DNA of 38,130 bases from an uncultured Lachnospiraceae bacterium (GTDB taxonomy: Bacteria; Bacillota; Clostridia; Lachnospirales; Lachnospiraceae). Where the stretch lies: the NCBI GenBank assembly GCA_947630025.1, contig CANRFZ010000022.1:1-38130 (forward strand), given 5' to 3'. The notes beneath the pieces were generated by a model. The model was not told where the DNA came from. It worked only from the letters and a program-made list of their open reading frames with translations, and searched no databases. Shown here one piece after another: positions 15,601 through 22,712 of this stretch. How positions within the stretch are numbered: position 1 is the stretch's first letter; each line of letters opens with the position of its first letter. The position numbers and the translations under genes are program-made.

Positions 15601-15834
15601 GAGGTCATCAGCAAGATCCAGACGATGCGCAAGGACGCCGGATTCGAGGTGACGGACCATATCAGGGTTTCCGTCAGCGGCAACGGCAGGATCGCGCAGA
15701 TCGTACAGAAGAACGCGGACGCCGTCTCCGGCAAGGTGCTGGCGGATGCGATCGTGACGGACGTTTTACTTGGCGTATCTAAGGAGTGGAACGTGAACGG
15801 CGAGCAGGTGACGATCGGCGTGGAGAAGATTTAA
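12679..15834 (+). CDS. ileS: Isoleucyl-tRNA synthetase, long IleS2-type
   Basis: A 1051-residue class I synthetase charging tRNA-Ile in the cytoplasm. The HIGH motif is at 55-58 (GKPHIGHVL) and KMSKS at 603-607. Between them lie the editing domain (TTPWTLPSN, then GTGIVHIAPAFGEDD) and two CxxC zinc-type pairs (CPRCGTPLS; CAECGHME with CPKCGRTMK). The C-terminal part includes the anticodon-binding region (NWYVRRSRERFW). Length over 1000 residues and the lack of the C-terminal IleS1 zinc domain place it in the IleS2 clade, which tends to tolerate mupirocin; the first HIGH histidine is retained, so it should not be of the hyper-resistant type. Ribosome binding site AAAAGGAGAG. No T-box precedes it, unlike many clostridial ileS genes. 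Confidence 0.97.
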   Translation: MYQKVDSNLNFVDREKEVCRFWKDNDIFQKSMDSRREGPTYTFYDGPPTANGKPHIGHVLTRVIKDMIPRYRTMKGYMVPRKAGWDTHGLPVELEVEKLLGLDGKEQIEEYGLDPFISKCKESVWKYKGMWEDFSNTVGFWADMDNPYVTYHDDFIESEWWALKQIWDKGLLYKGFKIVPYCPRCGTPLSSHEVAQGYKSVKERSAVVRFKAVDEDAYFLAWTTTPWTLPSNVALCVNPNETYVKVKAADGYTYYMAQALLDNVLGRLASDGAPAYEILETYLGTDLEHRAYEPLFACAGREAQRQHKKAHYVTCDTYVTMTDGTGIVHIAPAFGEDDAQVGRRYDLPLVQFVNEKGEMTEETDYAGLFVKKADPEILKDLDREGKLFDAPKFEHDYPFCWRCDTPLIYYARESWFIRMTAVRDDLVRNNKTVNWIPESIGEGRFGNWLENIQDWGISRNRYWGTPLNVWECAECGHMESVGSREELERLSGNPAAGTVELHRPYIDEITIPCPKCGRTMKRVPEVIDCWFDSGAMPFAQHHYPFENKELFDAQFPAQFISEAVDQTRGWFYSLMAESTLLFNRAPFENVIVLGHVQDENGQKMSKSKGNAVDPFEALETYGADAIRWYFYINSAPWLPNRFHGKAVQEGQRKFLGTLWNTYAFFVLYANIDGFDATKYRLEYDQLPVMDKWLLSKLNTVVREVDTDLDHYRIPEAARALDDFVDEMSNWYVRRSRERFWAKGMEQDKINAYMTLYTALVTICKCAAPMIPFMTEEIYQNLVRSIDADAPESIHLCDFPSVDEARIDTKLEADMEEVLKIVVMGRAARNAANIKNRQPIGRMFVKAESALGGFYQEIIRDELNVKQISFTDDVREFTSYSFKPQLKTVGPKYGRQLNGIRAYLASVDGSAAMDELQAKGALTFSVDGAEVSLAEEDLLIEMTQKEGYMSEASGSVTVVLDTNLTEELIEEGFVYEVISKIQTMRKDAGFEVTDHIRVSVSGNGRIAQIVQKNADAVSGKVLADAIVTDVLLGVSKEWNVNGEQVTIGVEKI

Positions 15835-15993
15835 CGTAACAATAAAAAATCCGATGGCATTTTAAGCAATTTTAAGCATATTGCTTATAGCATAATCGGG
15901 CAATACCATATATAATAATAGGGATGCACATATCATACTGCGCATTTTTCCCGCCGCAGGTGCAAAAAGGAAAACGGACGAGGAGGCACATAA

Positions 15994-18501
15994 ATGGCAA
16001 AAAAAGCTGTAACATCCACCTTTGATACGGAACTTTTTAAGAGAAGCGTCTTATACAATATCAAGACGCTCTACCGGAAAACTCTTGAAGAAGCTACCCC
16101 GCAGCAGATCTTTCAGGCGGTATCCTATGCGATCAAGGACGCGGTCGTAGATCAGTGGATGACATCGCAGAAGGAATTTGAGAAGCAGGACCCGAAGATG
16201 GTCTATTATCTGTCCATGGAATTTCTGATGGGCCGCGCGCTGGGAAATAATATCATCAATCTGCAGGCGTACAAGGCGGTAGCCGAGGCGCTGGAGGAGC
16301 TGGGCGTAGACATCAACGTAGTGGAGGATCAGGAGCCGGACGCAGCGCTGGGCAACGGCGGTCTGGGCCGTCTGGCGGCGTGTTTCCTGGATTCGCTGGC
16401 GACGCTGGGCTATGCGGCATACGGCTGCGGCATCCGTTACCGCTACGGTATGTTCAAGCAGGAGATCCGCGACGGCTATCAGGTAGAGACGCCGGACAAC
16501 TGGCTCAAGGACGGCAACCCGTTCGAGCTGAGAAGACCGGAATACGCCAAGGAAGTGCGTTTCGGCGGCTATGTGAATGTCTACGTGGATGAGAACGGCA
16601 GGAACAATTTCCGGCAGGAAGGCTATCAGGCGGTGCGCGCGATTCCCTACGATCTGCCGATCGTCGGCTACGGCAACGGCATCGTCAACACGCTGCGCAT
16701 CTGGGATGCGGAGCCGGTGGAGTGCTTCCAGCTGGATTCTTTTGACAAGGGTGATTACCAGAGGGCGGTAGAGCAGGAAAATCTGGCGAGAAATATCGTC
16801 GAGGTGCTCTATCCCAACGACAACCACTATGCGGGCAAGGAGCTGCGTTTAAAGCAGCAGTATTTCTTTATCTCCGCGTCCGTGCAGGAGGCGGTTGCCA
16901 AATATATGCGCAAGCACAGCGATATCCGGAAATTCTACGAGAAGGTGACGTTCCAGCTCAACGATACGCACCCCACCGTGGCTATCGCGGAACTGATGCG
17001 CATTTTGATGGACGAGTATTATCTGACGTGGGACGAGGCGTGGGAGGTCACGACCAAGACCTGCGCGTACACAAACCACACGATCATGTCCGAGGCGCTT
17101 GAAAAGTGGCCTATCGAGCTCTTTTCCAGACTGCTGCCCCGCGTCTATCAGATCGTGGAGGAGATCAACCGCAGATTTGTGGAGCAGATCGAGCAGAAGT
17201 ACCCCGGCAATCAGGAGAAGATCCGCAAGATGGCGATTATCTACGACGGACAGGTCAAGATGGCGCATCTGGCGATCGCGGCGGGGTATTCCGTCAACGG
17301 CGTGGCGAGACTGCACACCGAGATCCTGAAGCATCAGGAGTTAAAAGACTTCTACGAGATGATGCCGGAGAAGTTCAACAACAAGACCAACGGCATCACG
17401 CAGAGAAGATTCCTGCTGCACGCCAACCCGCTTCTGGCGGACTGGGTGACCGCTCATGTGGGCAGCGACTGGATCACCGATCTGCCTAAGATCAACAAGC
17501 TGAAAGTCTATGCCGACGACGAGAAGGCGCAGCAGGAGTTTATGAATATCAAATACCAGAACAAGGTGCGTCTGGCGGAATACATACTGGAGCACAACGG
17601 CATCGAGGTCAATCCCCGCTCCATCTTCGACGTACAGGTCAAGAGGCTGCATGAGTACAAGCGGCAGCTATTGAACATCCTGCACGTAATGTATCTGTAT
17701 AACGAGCTGAAAGAGCACCCGGATATGGATTTCTTCCCGAGAACCTTTATCTTCGGTGCAAAGGCGGCGGCGGGCTATATGAACGCCAAGCTGACGATCA
17801 AGCTGATCAATTCCGTTGCGGACGTGGTGAACAACGATCCGGCAATCAACGGCAAGATCAAAGTGGTATTTATCGAGAACTACCGTGTTTCCAACGCGGA
17901 GATCATCTTTGCGGCGTCCGACGTCTCGGAGCAGATCTCTACCGCCAGCAAGGAGGCTTCCGGCACGGGCAACATGAAGTTTATGCTCAACGGCGCGCTG
18001 ACGATCGGCACGATGGACGGCGCCAATGTGGAGATCGTCGAGGAAGTGGGCGCGGAGAATGCGTTTATCTTCGGCCTGAGCTCCGACGAGGTCATCCGCT
18101 ATGAGAATTACGGCGGCTACGATCCCACCGAGATCTTCAACAACGATCCCGACGTGCGCAAGGTGCTGATGCAGTTGATCAACGGTACGTATGCGCCCAA
18201 CGATCCGGATCTGTTCCGGCCTCTCTACAATTCGCTGCTGAACACGCAGAATACCTCCAAGGCCGATCAGTATTTCATCCTGAAGGATTTCAAAGCCTAT
18301 GCGGAGGCGCAGCGCAAGGTGGAGGAGGCGTATCGGAACGAGCGCGGCTGGGCCAGAAGCGCGATCCTCAATGTGGCCTGCTCCGGCAAGTTCACATCCG
18401 ACAGAACCATTCAGGAGTATGTGGATGAGATCTGGAAGTTAGACAAGGTCGTGATCCCGAAAGAGCCTGTGGTAAGCACGAAGAAATCCGCCGGGAAATA
18501 A
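15994..18501 (+). CDS. glgP: Glycogen/maltodextrin phosphorylase
   Basis: An 835-residue GT35 phosphorylase that releases glucose 1-phosphate from alpha-1,4-glucans using pyridoxal phosphate. Key features are ALGNGGLGRLAACFLDSLATL near 110-130, YRYGMFKQEI, the QLNDTHPTVAI segment near 320, VQVKRLHEYKRQLLN near 550, and EASGTGNMKFMLNGAL with the PLP lysine at K662. Full length for the family. The ATG has GAGGAGG seven bases upstream. A TATAAT at 15911-15916 could be its -10, but no good -35 is present at the right distance. No other glycogen genes are adjacent; a hairpin with T-rich tail follows, so it is probably monocistronic. Confidence 0.96.
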   Translation: MAKKAVTSTFDTELFKRSVLYNIKTLYRKTLEEATPQQIFQAVSYAIKDAVVDQWMTSQKEFEKQDPKMVYYLSMEFLMGRALGNNIINLQAYKAVAEALEELGVDINVVEDQEPDAALGNGGLGRLAACFLDSLATLGYAAYGCGIRYRYGMFKQEIRDGYQVETPDNWLKDGNPFELRRPEYAKEVRFGGYVNVYVDENGRNNFRQEGYQAVRAIPYDLPIVGYGNGIVNTLRIWDAEPVECFQLDSFDKGDYQRAVEQENLARNIVEVLYPNDNHYAGKELRLKQQYFFISASVQEAVAKYMRKHSDIRKFYEKVTFQLNDTHPTVAIAELMRILMDEYYLTWDEAWEVTTKTCAYTNHTIMSEALEKWPIELFSRLLPRVYQIVEEINRRFVEQIEQKYPGNQEKIRKMAIIYDGQVKMAHLAIAAGYSVNGVARLHTEILKHQELKDFYEMMPEKFNNKTNGITQRRFLLHANPLLADWVTAHVGSDWITDLPKINKLKVYADDEKAQQEFMNIKYQNKVRLAEYILEHNGIEVNPRSIFDVQVKRLHEYKRQLLNILHVMYLYNELKEHPDMDFFPRTFIFGAKAAAGYMNAKLTIKLINSVADVVNNDPAINGKIKVVFIENYRVSNAEIIFAASDVSEQISTASKEASGTGNMKFMLNGALTIGTMDGANVEIVEEVGAENAFIFGLSSDEVIRYENYGGYDPTEIFNNDPDVRKVLMQLINGTYAPNDPDLFRPLYNSLLNTQNTSKADQYFILKDFKAYAEAQRKVEEAYRNERGWARSAILNVACSGKFTSDRTIQEYVDEIWKLDKVVIPKEPVVSTKKSAGK

Positions 18502-18537
18502 GACGGCCATAGGCATATCGCATAACAGGCAAGAAAA

Positions 18538-18582
18538 GGGCTGCCGCGCGGCTGAAAACTCAGTCCGTCGGCAGTCTTTCTT
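18538..18582 (+). terminator. Probable terminator after glgP
   Basis: GGGCTGCCG (18538-18546) pairs with CGGCAGTC (18569-18576), with one G-U pair, and is followed by TTTCTT. A nested GCGCGGCTG/CAGTCCGT region may extend the structure. It lies 36 bases past the stop codon. Confidence 0.5.
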
Positions 18583-18627
18583 ACGCGGGCGGCGCGCCGT
18601 ATGACAGGCAGCCGCAGGGAAAGAGAG

Positions 18628-19629
18628 ATGTTTGATCAGAAGAAGGCGCATGACGCCGCCGTTCAGATACTGCCGTATTACAGGCGGACGCTGGGAGAGG
18701 ACTGCACTCTCAGGCCGTTGTATTTCTCGGAAAATATGACTTACCTCGTGCAGAACCGGGCAGGGGATGCAAAGGCCGTCCTGCGGCTGAGCCGTCCGGG
18801 GTATCACACCGCAGAGGAGCTGGCCGCGGAGCTGTGCTGGATGCGGGAACTGGCGCGGGACACCGCTCTGTGCGTGCGGCAGCCGGTATCCGGCGACGAC
18901 GGGCGGGAGATTTACGAGGGATATGCCGGCGGAGAGCCCTGTTACGGCGTGGTGTTTACCTATCTGCCGGGCGACACGCTGGAGCAGATCCCGCTGAAGG
19001 AACAGGAGCCGTGGTTTGCAAAGATCGGCCAGGCCGCCGCGGTGCTGCACGGTCATGCCCGCAGCCGGAGCGGTGCGCGGCCCCTGAAACGCATCCGGTG
19101 GAATTATGACACGATGCTGGGCAGGCGGGCGGTCTGGGGCGACTGGCGGCGGAACACGGTATGGGATGCGGAGATGCGGCGGGTTCTGACGGAAGCGGAT
19201 GACAGCATCCGCCGGAAGCTGGCTGCCTATGGCACGGCGGCAGACCGTTACGGCCTGATCCACGCGGATCTGCGGGCCGCCAATCTGCTGACGGCGGGCG
19301 GCGGGCTGCAGATTATCGACTTTGACGACTGCGGGTACGGCTGGTATATGCAGGATTTTGCGGCGTCGCTGAGTTTCTTGGAGACGGCGCCGGAGATGCC
19401 GCGGCTGGCTGCGGCATGGTGCAGGGGATATCGCGCCGGAGCGGTTCTGCGCGGCGAGGATCTGGAGATGCTGCCGGTCTTTCTGATGATGCGCAGGCTG
19501 CAGCTTACGGCGTGGGCGGCTGACCGCGCGGGCAACGACGAGATGGCTAAGCTCCCGCCGGATTTCGCGCGCGGAACGGCGGAGCTGGCGGAGCGGTATC
19601 TTAGGGGAACGCTTCTGCCGCTGCCATAG
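18628..19629 (+). CDS. APH-fold small-molecule kinase (CotS/homoserine kinase II-like)
   Basis: A 333-residue protein of the phosphotransferase (APH/choline kinase) family. The catalytic loop is HADLRAAN (H212, D214, N219) and the metal-binding motif is DFDD (D231). The N-terminal lobe has FSENMTYLV and AVLRLSRPGYHT, with a lysine/arginine at the ATP-binding strand replaced in a VLRLSRP pattern typical of SrkA-like kinases. I start it at the ATG at 18628, after GGGAAAGAGAG; an ATG nine codons earlier lacks a ribosome binding site. The substrate may be a sugar, amino alcohol or protein. There is no resistance-cassette context, so it is unlikely to be a drug-resistance enzyme. Confidence 0.8.
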   Translation: MFDQKKAHDAAVQILPYYRRTLGEDCTLRPLYFSENMTYLVQNRAGDAKAVLRLSRPGYHTAEELAAELCWMRELARDTALCVRQPVSGDDGREIYEGYAGGEPCYGVVFTYLPGDTLEQIPLKEQEPWFAKIGQAAAVLHGHARSRSGARPLKRIRWNYDTMLGRRAVWGDWRRNTVWDAEMRRVLTEADDSIRRKLAAYGTAADRYGLIHADLRAANLLTAGGGLQIIDFDDCGYGWYMQDFAASLSFLETAPEMPRLAAAWCRGYRAGAVLRGEDLEMLPVFLMMRRLQLTAWAADRAGNDEMAKLPPDFARGTAELAERYLRGTLLPLP

Positions 19630-19693
19630 CGGAAGGCAGCGGGACGGCGTACCGTACACAGAGGCGGCGTATCGGAGGCACACGGGGAAGGCT

Positions 19694-21031
19694 ATGGAAA
19701 AAGCGTTATTGGTGGGAGTCAACTTAAACGACGGCGAGGACTATCTTCTGTCCTTGGAGGAGCTGGGCGCTCTGGCGCAGGCCTGTGACATGGAAGTGGC
19801 GGCTGCGGCCACCCAGACGCTGACCGCCGTCCATAAGGCGTTCTATATCGGCACGGGCAAGGTGGACGAGGTGAAAGCCTTGGCGGAGGAGTGCGGGGCG
19901 GATCTGGTGATCTTCGACAATTCCCTGTCGCCGATGCAGCTCCGCAACCTGCAGGAGCGTCTGGGGCTGCCGGTGCTGGACCGGAGCGCGCTGATACTGG
20001 ATATCTTCGCCAGCCGCGCCCACACGAGGGAGGCCAAGCTGCAGGTCGAGGCGGCGCGGCTGCAGTATATGCTGCCGCGGCTGGTAGGGCTCCATGCGGC
20101 GCTGAGCAGGCAGGGCGGCGGCAGCGGCGCGATGAGCAACAAGGGCGCGGGCGAGAAGAAGCTGGAGCTGGACAGACGGGTGCTGGAACACCGTCTCACG
20201 GAGCTGAGACGGGAGCTGAAGGAAGTGAGCGCGGAGCGGAATACCCAGCGCAAACGCCGTGCCGGTAACGGCATCACGAAAGCCGCTCTCGTGGGCTACA
20301 CCAACGCGGGCAAATCCACGCTGATGAACGCCATGCTGGATCGGTACGGCGGTGAGGAGGCGGACGCGGCGCAGCGGAAGGTGCTGGAACAAGATATGCT
20401 CTTTGCCACGCTGGACACCACGGTGCGCAGGATAGCGCCGGAGAACCACCATGCGTTCCTCCTGTCGGACACGGTGGGTTTCATCCATAAGCTGCCCCAT
20501 CATCTGGTGGAGGCGTTCCGCTCCACGCTGGAGGAGGCGAAGGAGGCGGATATTCTGCTGCAGGTCGTAGATTACAGCAGCCCGCACTACAAGGAACAGA
20601 TCGCGGTGACGAACCGCACGCTGAAGGAGCTGGGGGCCGACGGCATACCGATGCTCTACGTCTACAATAAGGCGGACTTGGTTCCGGCGGACCAGATACC
20701 GGCGGGAGACAACGGAAAGCAGTCGGCGGGAGACGGCGGGAGGCAGCCTGCCGGAGGGCTTCCTGTCGTGGCAGGAGACGGCATTTATCTGTCCGCCAAG
20801 GACGGAACCGGCCTGGAGGAACTGGTGGCCATGATCGAGCGGAAGCTGGCGCCGGCTTATCGGGAGTGCACGCTGCTCATCCCCTACGCGGATGGCCGCG
20901 CCGTGTCCTATCTGAACGAGCACGCCGTCGTGCAGGAGACGGCCTATGTGCAGGAGGGCGTGCGTATGCGTCTGCAGTGCCGGGCGGAGGACTACGGTTA
21001 TTACAGGAAATATCTGATGCGGACGCCGTGA
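19694..21031 (+). CDS. hflX: GTPase HflX, ribosome-splitting factor
   Basis: A 445-residue protein. The N-terminal HflX domain (YIGTGKVDEVKALAEECGADLVIFDN, ARTHTREAKLQVEAARLQYMLPRL-like region) is followed by a coiled linker and a TRAFAC GTPase domain: G1 GYTNAGKST from residue 201, G2 in the FATLDTT segment, G3 DTVGF, G4 NKAD, G5 SAKDG. Known role: GTP-dependent splitting of stalled or heat-damaged ribosomes. An unusual 30-residue insert lies between G4 and G5: two AGD repeats rich in Gly, Asp, Gln and Pro. It starts 64 bases after the kinase gene and may be co-transcribed with it. Confidence 0.95.
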   Translation: MEKALLVGVNLNDGEDYLLSLEELGALAQACDMEVAAAATQTLTAVHKAFYIGTGKVDEVKALAEECGADLVIFDNSLSPMQLRNLQERLGLPVLDRSALILDIFASRAHTREAKLQVEAARLQYMLPRLVGLHAALSRQGGGSGAMSNKGAGEKKLELDRRVLEHRLTELRRELKEVSAERNTQRKRRAGNGITKAALVGYTNAGKSTLMNAMLDRYGGEEADAAQRKVLEQDMLFATLDTTVRRIAPENHHAFLLSDTVGFIHKLPHHLVEAFRSTLEEAKEADILLQVVDYSSPHYKEQIAVTNRTLKELGADGIPMLYVYNKADLVPADQIPAGDNGKQSAGDGGRQPAGGLPVVAGDGIYLSAKDGTGLEELVAMIERKLAPAYRECTLLIPYADGRAVSYLNEHAVVQETAYVQEGVRMRLQCRAEDYGYYRKYLMRTP

Positions 21032-21058
21032 CGGAGCGCCCGCGGCGGCGCGCTGCCT

Positions 21059-21081
21059 GCCGGCACGGTCGAAATGCCGGC
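21059..21081 (+). terminator. Hairpin after hflX, possible terminator
   Basis: GCCGGCA (21059-21065) and TGCCGGC (21075-21081) form a perfect 7-bp GC-rich stem with a 9-base loop, 27 bases past the hflX stop. No U-tract follows, so termination would be inefficient or Rho-dependent. Confidence 0.4.
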
Positions 21082-21112
21082 TGCCACAGGCGGAATCACT
21101 GTCTGCTGCTTC

Positions 21113-21141
21113 TTGTCAAACGCCGCGCATATTGATATAAT
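21113..21141 (+). promoter_or_regulatory. Promoter of the binding-protein/hybrid-kinase operon
   Basis: TTGTCA (21113-21118), a 17-base spacer and a perfect TATAAT (21136-21141), 57 bases upstream of the start codon. Five of six and six of six consensus bases. Confidence 0.75.
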
Positions 21142-21197
21142 AAATACGCTCTGATCTTCCTGACGGAGCATTCATCAATCGGAAAGGGCATAGACTT

Positions 21198-22664
21198 ATG
21201 TGGAACTCATTTTTGACAAAATGTACTGCGATCCTTAGTATTTCATCCGCCGTGCTTCTTCTGGGCGGCTGCGGCAGCGGCGGCGATACCGTCCGTCTGG
21301 ACCCCGACAATCCTACGCAGATCACGATATGGCACTATTACAACGGCTCCCAGCAGGCGGCTTTCGACCAGCTCGTAGAGGAGTTTAACCGCACCGAGGG
21401 CAAGGAGCTGGGGATCTACGTCACTGCCAACAGCCAAGGGAATGTCAGCGATCTGGAGAGCAGCGTGCTGGCGGCTTTTCATAAGGAAGTCGGCAGCAGC
21501 GAGCCGCCGGATATCTTTTCGTCCTATGCGGACACCGCCTACACGATAGACCAGCTCGGTATGCTGGTGGATCTGGACGACTATATGACGCAGGATGAGC
21601 TGGATACTTACGTGGACTCCTTTGTGGAGGAGGGGCGCATCGGCGCGGACGGCGAGCTCCGCATCTTCCCGACGGCCAAGTCCAGCGAGATCTTCATGAT
21701 GAGCAAAACTGACTGGGAACCGTTCGCGGAGGCCACCGGCGCCACGCTGGACGATCTGCAGACGTTTGAGGGCGTAGCGGCCACCGCCAAGGCGTACTAT
21801 GAGTGGACGGACAGCCTGACGCCCGACGTGGACGGAGACGGCAGGGCCTTTTACGGCAGAGACGCCATGGCCAATCTGTTTCTGATCGGCTCCATGCAGC
21901 TTGGCACGGAGTTGTTTCAGGTGGAGAACGGCACGGTGACGATACAGGCGGACGAGGCCGTCATGCGCAGGATCTGGGACACTTACTATGTGCCGTATGT
22001 GAAGGGATATTTTTCTTCCTACGGCAGATTCCGTTCCGATGACGTCAAGATCGGCGAGATCATCGCCTACACGGGTTCCACCTCCTCCGCCAATTATTTT
22101 CCGGATGAGATCGAGACGGAGGACGGCACCGGAAGCATAGATTATATTATCCTGCCTGCGCCGATGTTCGAGGGCGGCACGCCCTATGCGGTGCAGCAGG
22201 GCGCGGGCATGGTTGTGACCAAGAGCACGCCCGAGCGGGAATATGCCGCCGTCACGTTCCTCAAATGGTTCACGAACGAGGAGAACAATCTGCTCTTTGG
22301 CTGCACTTCCGGGTATATGCCGGTCAAAAAAGAGGCCCTTTCCGCCGAAATGCTGGATAAGACCATAGCGGACAACAACCTGCAGGTGCTCGGCAAGACT
22401 TACGAGACATTAGTCTCCTGCTTCGATACGGCGCAGACCGCCACCCTGTATACCAACAAGGCGTTTGAACACGGCGCGGATGCCAGAAACGTGCTGGAAT
22501 ACAATCTGTCAGACAAAGCCGTCGCCGACCGCGAGACTGTCGTGGCGCGGATGGCGGAGGGAAGCACGCTGGACGACGCCTGTGCCGACCTGATCGGCGA
22601 CGAGGCTTTTGCGGCTTGGTATGCGTCCTTTACGGCGGCGTTACAGGAGGCGGTCGCACAGTAG
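21198..22664 (+). CDS. Lipoprotein extracellular solute-binding protein (family 1, sugar-type)
   Basis: A 488-residue secreted lipoprotein. The signal peptide ends in LLLGGC with the lipidated cysteine at residue 25. The mature part has the family 1 binding-protein signature: ITIWHYYNGSQQAAFDQLVEEFN, a SSEPPDIFSSYADTAY segment and a late FLKWFTNEENNLLFG motif. Such proteins bind sugars or oligosaccharides outside the membrane. No permease or ATPase gene is near; instead the next gene, 48 bases on, is a membrane sensor kinase with an extracellular domain. The likeliest role is therefore as the ligand-capturing part of that sensor, though it could serve a transporter elsewhere. Confidence 0.88.
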   Translation: MWNSFLTKCTAILSISSAVLLLGGCGSGGDTVRLDPDNPTQITIWHYYNGSQQAAFDQLVEEFNRTEGKELGIYVTANSQGNVSDLESSVLAAFHKEVGSSEPPDIFSSYADTAYTIDQLGMLVDLDDYMTQDELDTYVDSFVEEGRIGADGELRIFPTAKSSEIFMMSKTDWEPFAEATGATLDDLQTFEGVAATAKAYYEWTDSLTPDVDGDGRAFYGRDAMANLFLIGSMQLGTELFQVENGTVTIQADEAVMRRIWDTYYVPYVKGYFSSYGRFRSDDVKIGEIIAYTGSTSSANYFPDEIETEDGTGSIDYIILPAPMFEGGTPYAVQQGAGMVVTKSTPEREYAAVTFLKWFTNEENNLLFGCTSGYMPVKKEALSAEMLDKTIADNNLQVLGKTYETLVSCFDTAQTATLYTNKAFEHGADARNVLEYNLSDKAVADRETVVARMAEGSTLDDACADLIGDEAFAAWYASFTAALQEAVAQ

Positions 22665-22712
22665 CGTGGTGTGGCCTGCGCCGGAGAATAGGTTAGAAGG
22701 AGAGTATTCGAC

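Noticed and set aside
18439..19722. 427-residue minus-strand frame opposite the APH-fold gene
   Set aside because: It is rich in Arg, Pro and Gln, as expected for the antisense of GC-rich coding DNA, and the plus-strand gene has clear catalytic motifs.
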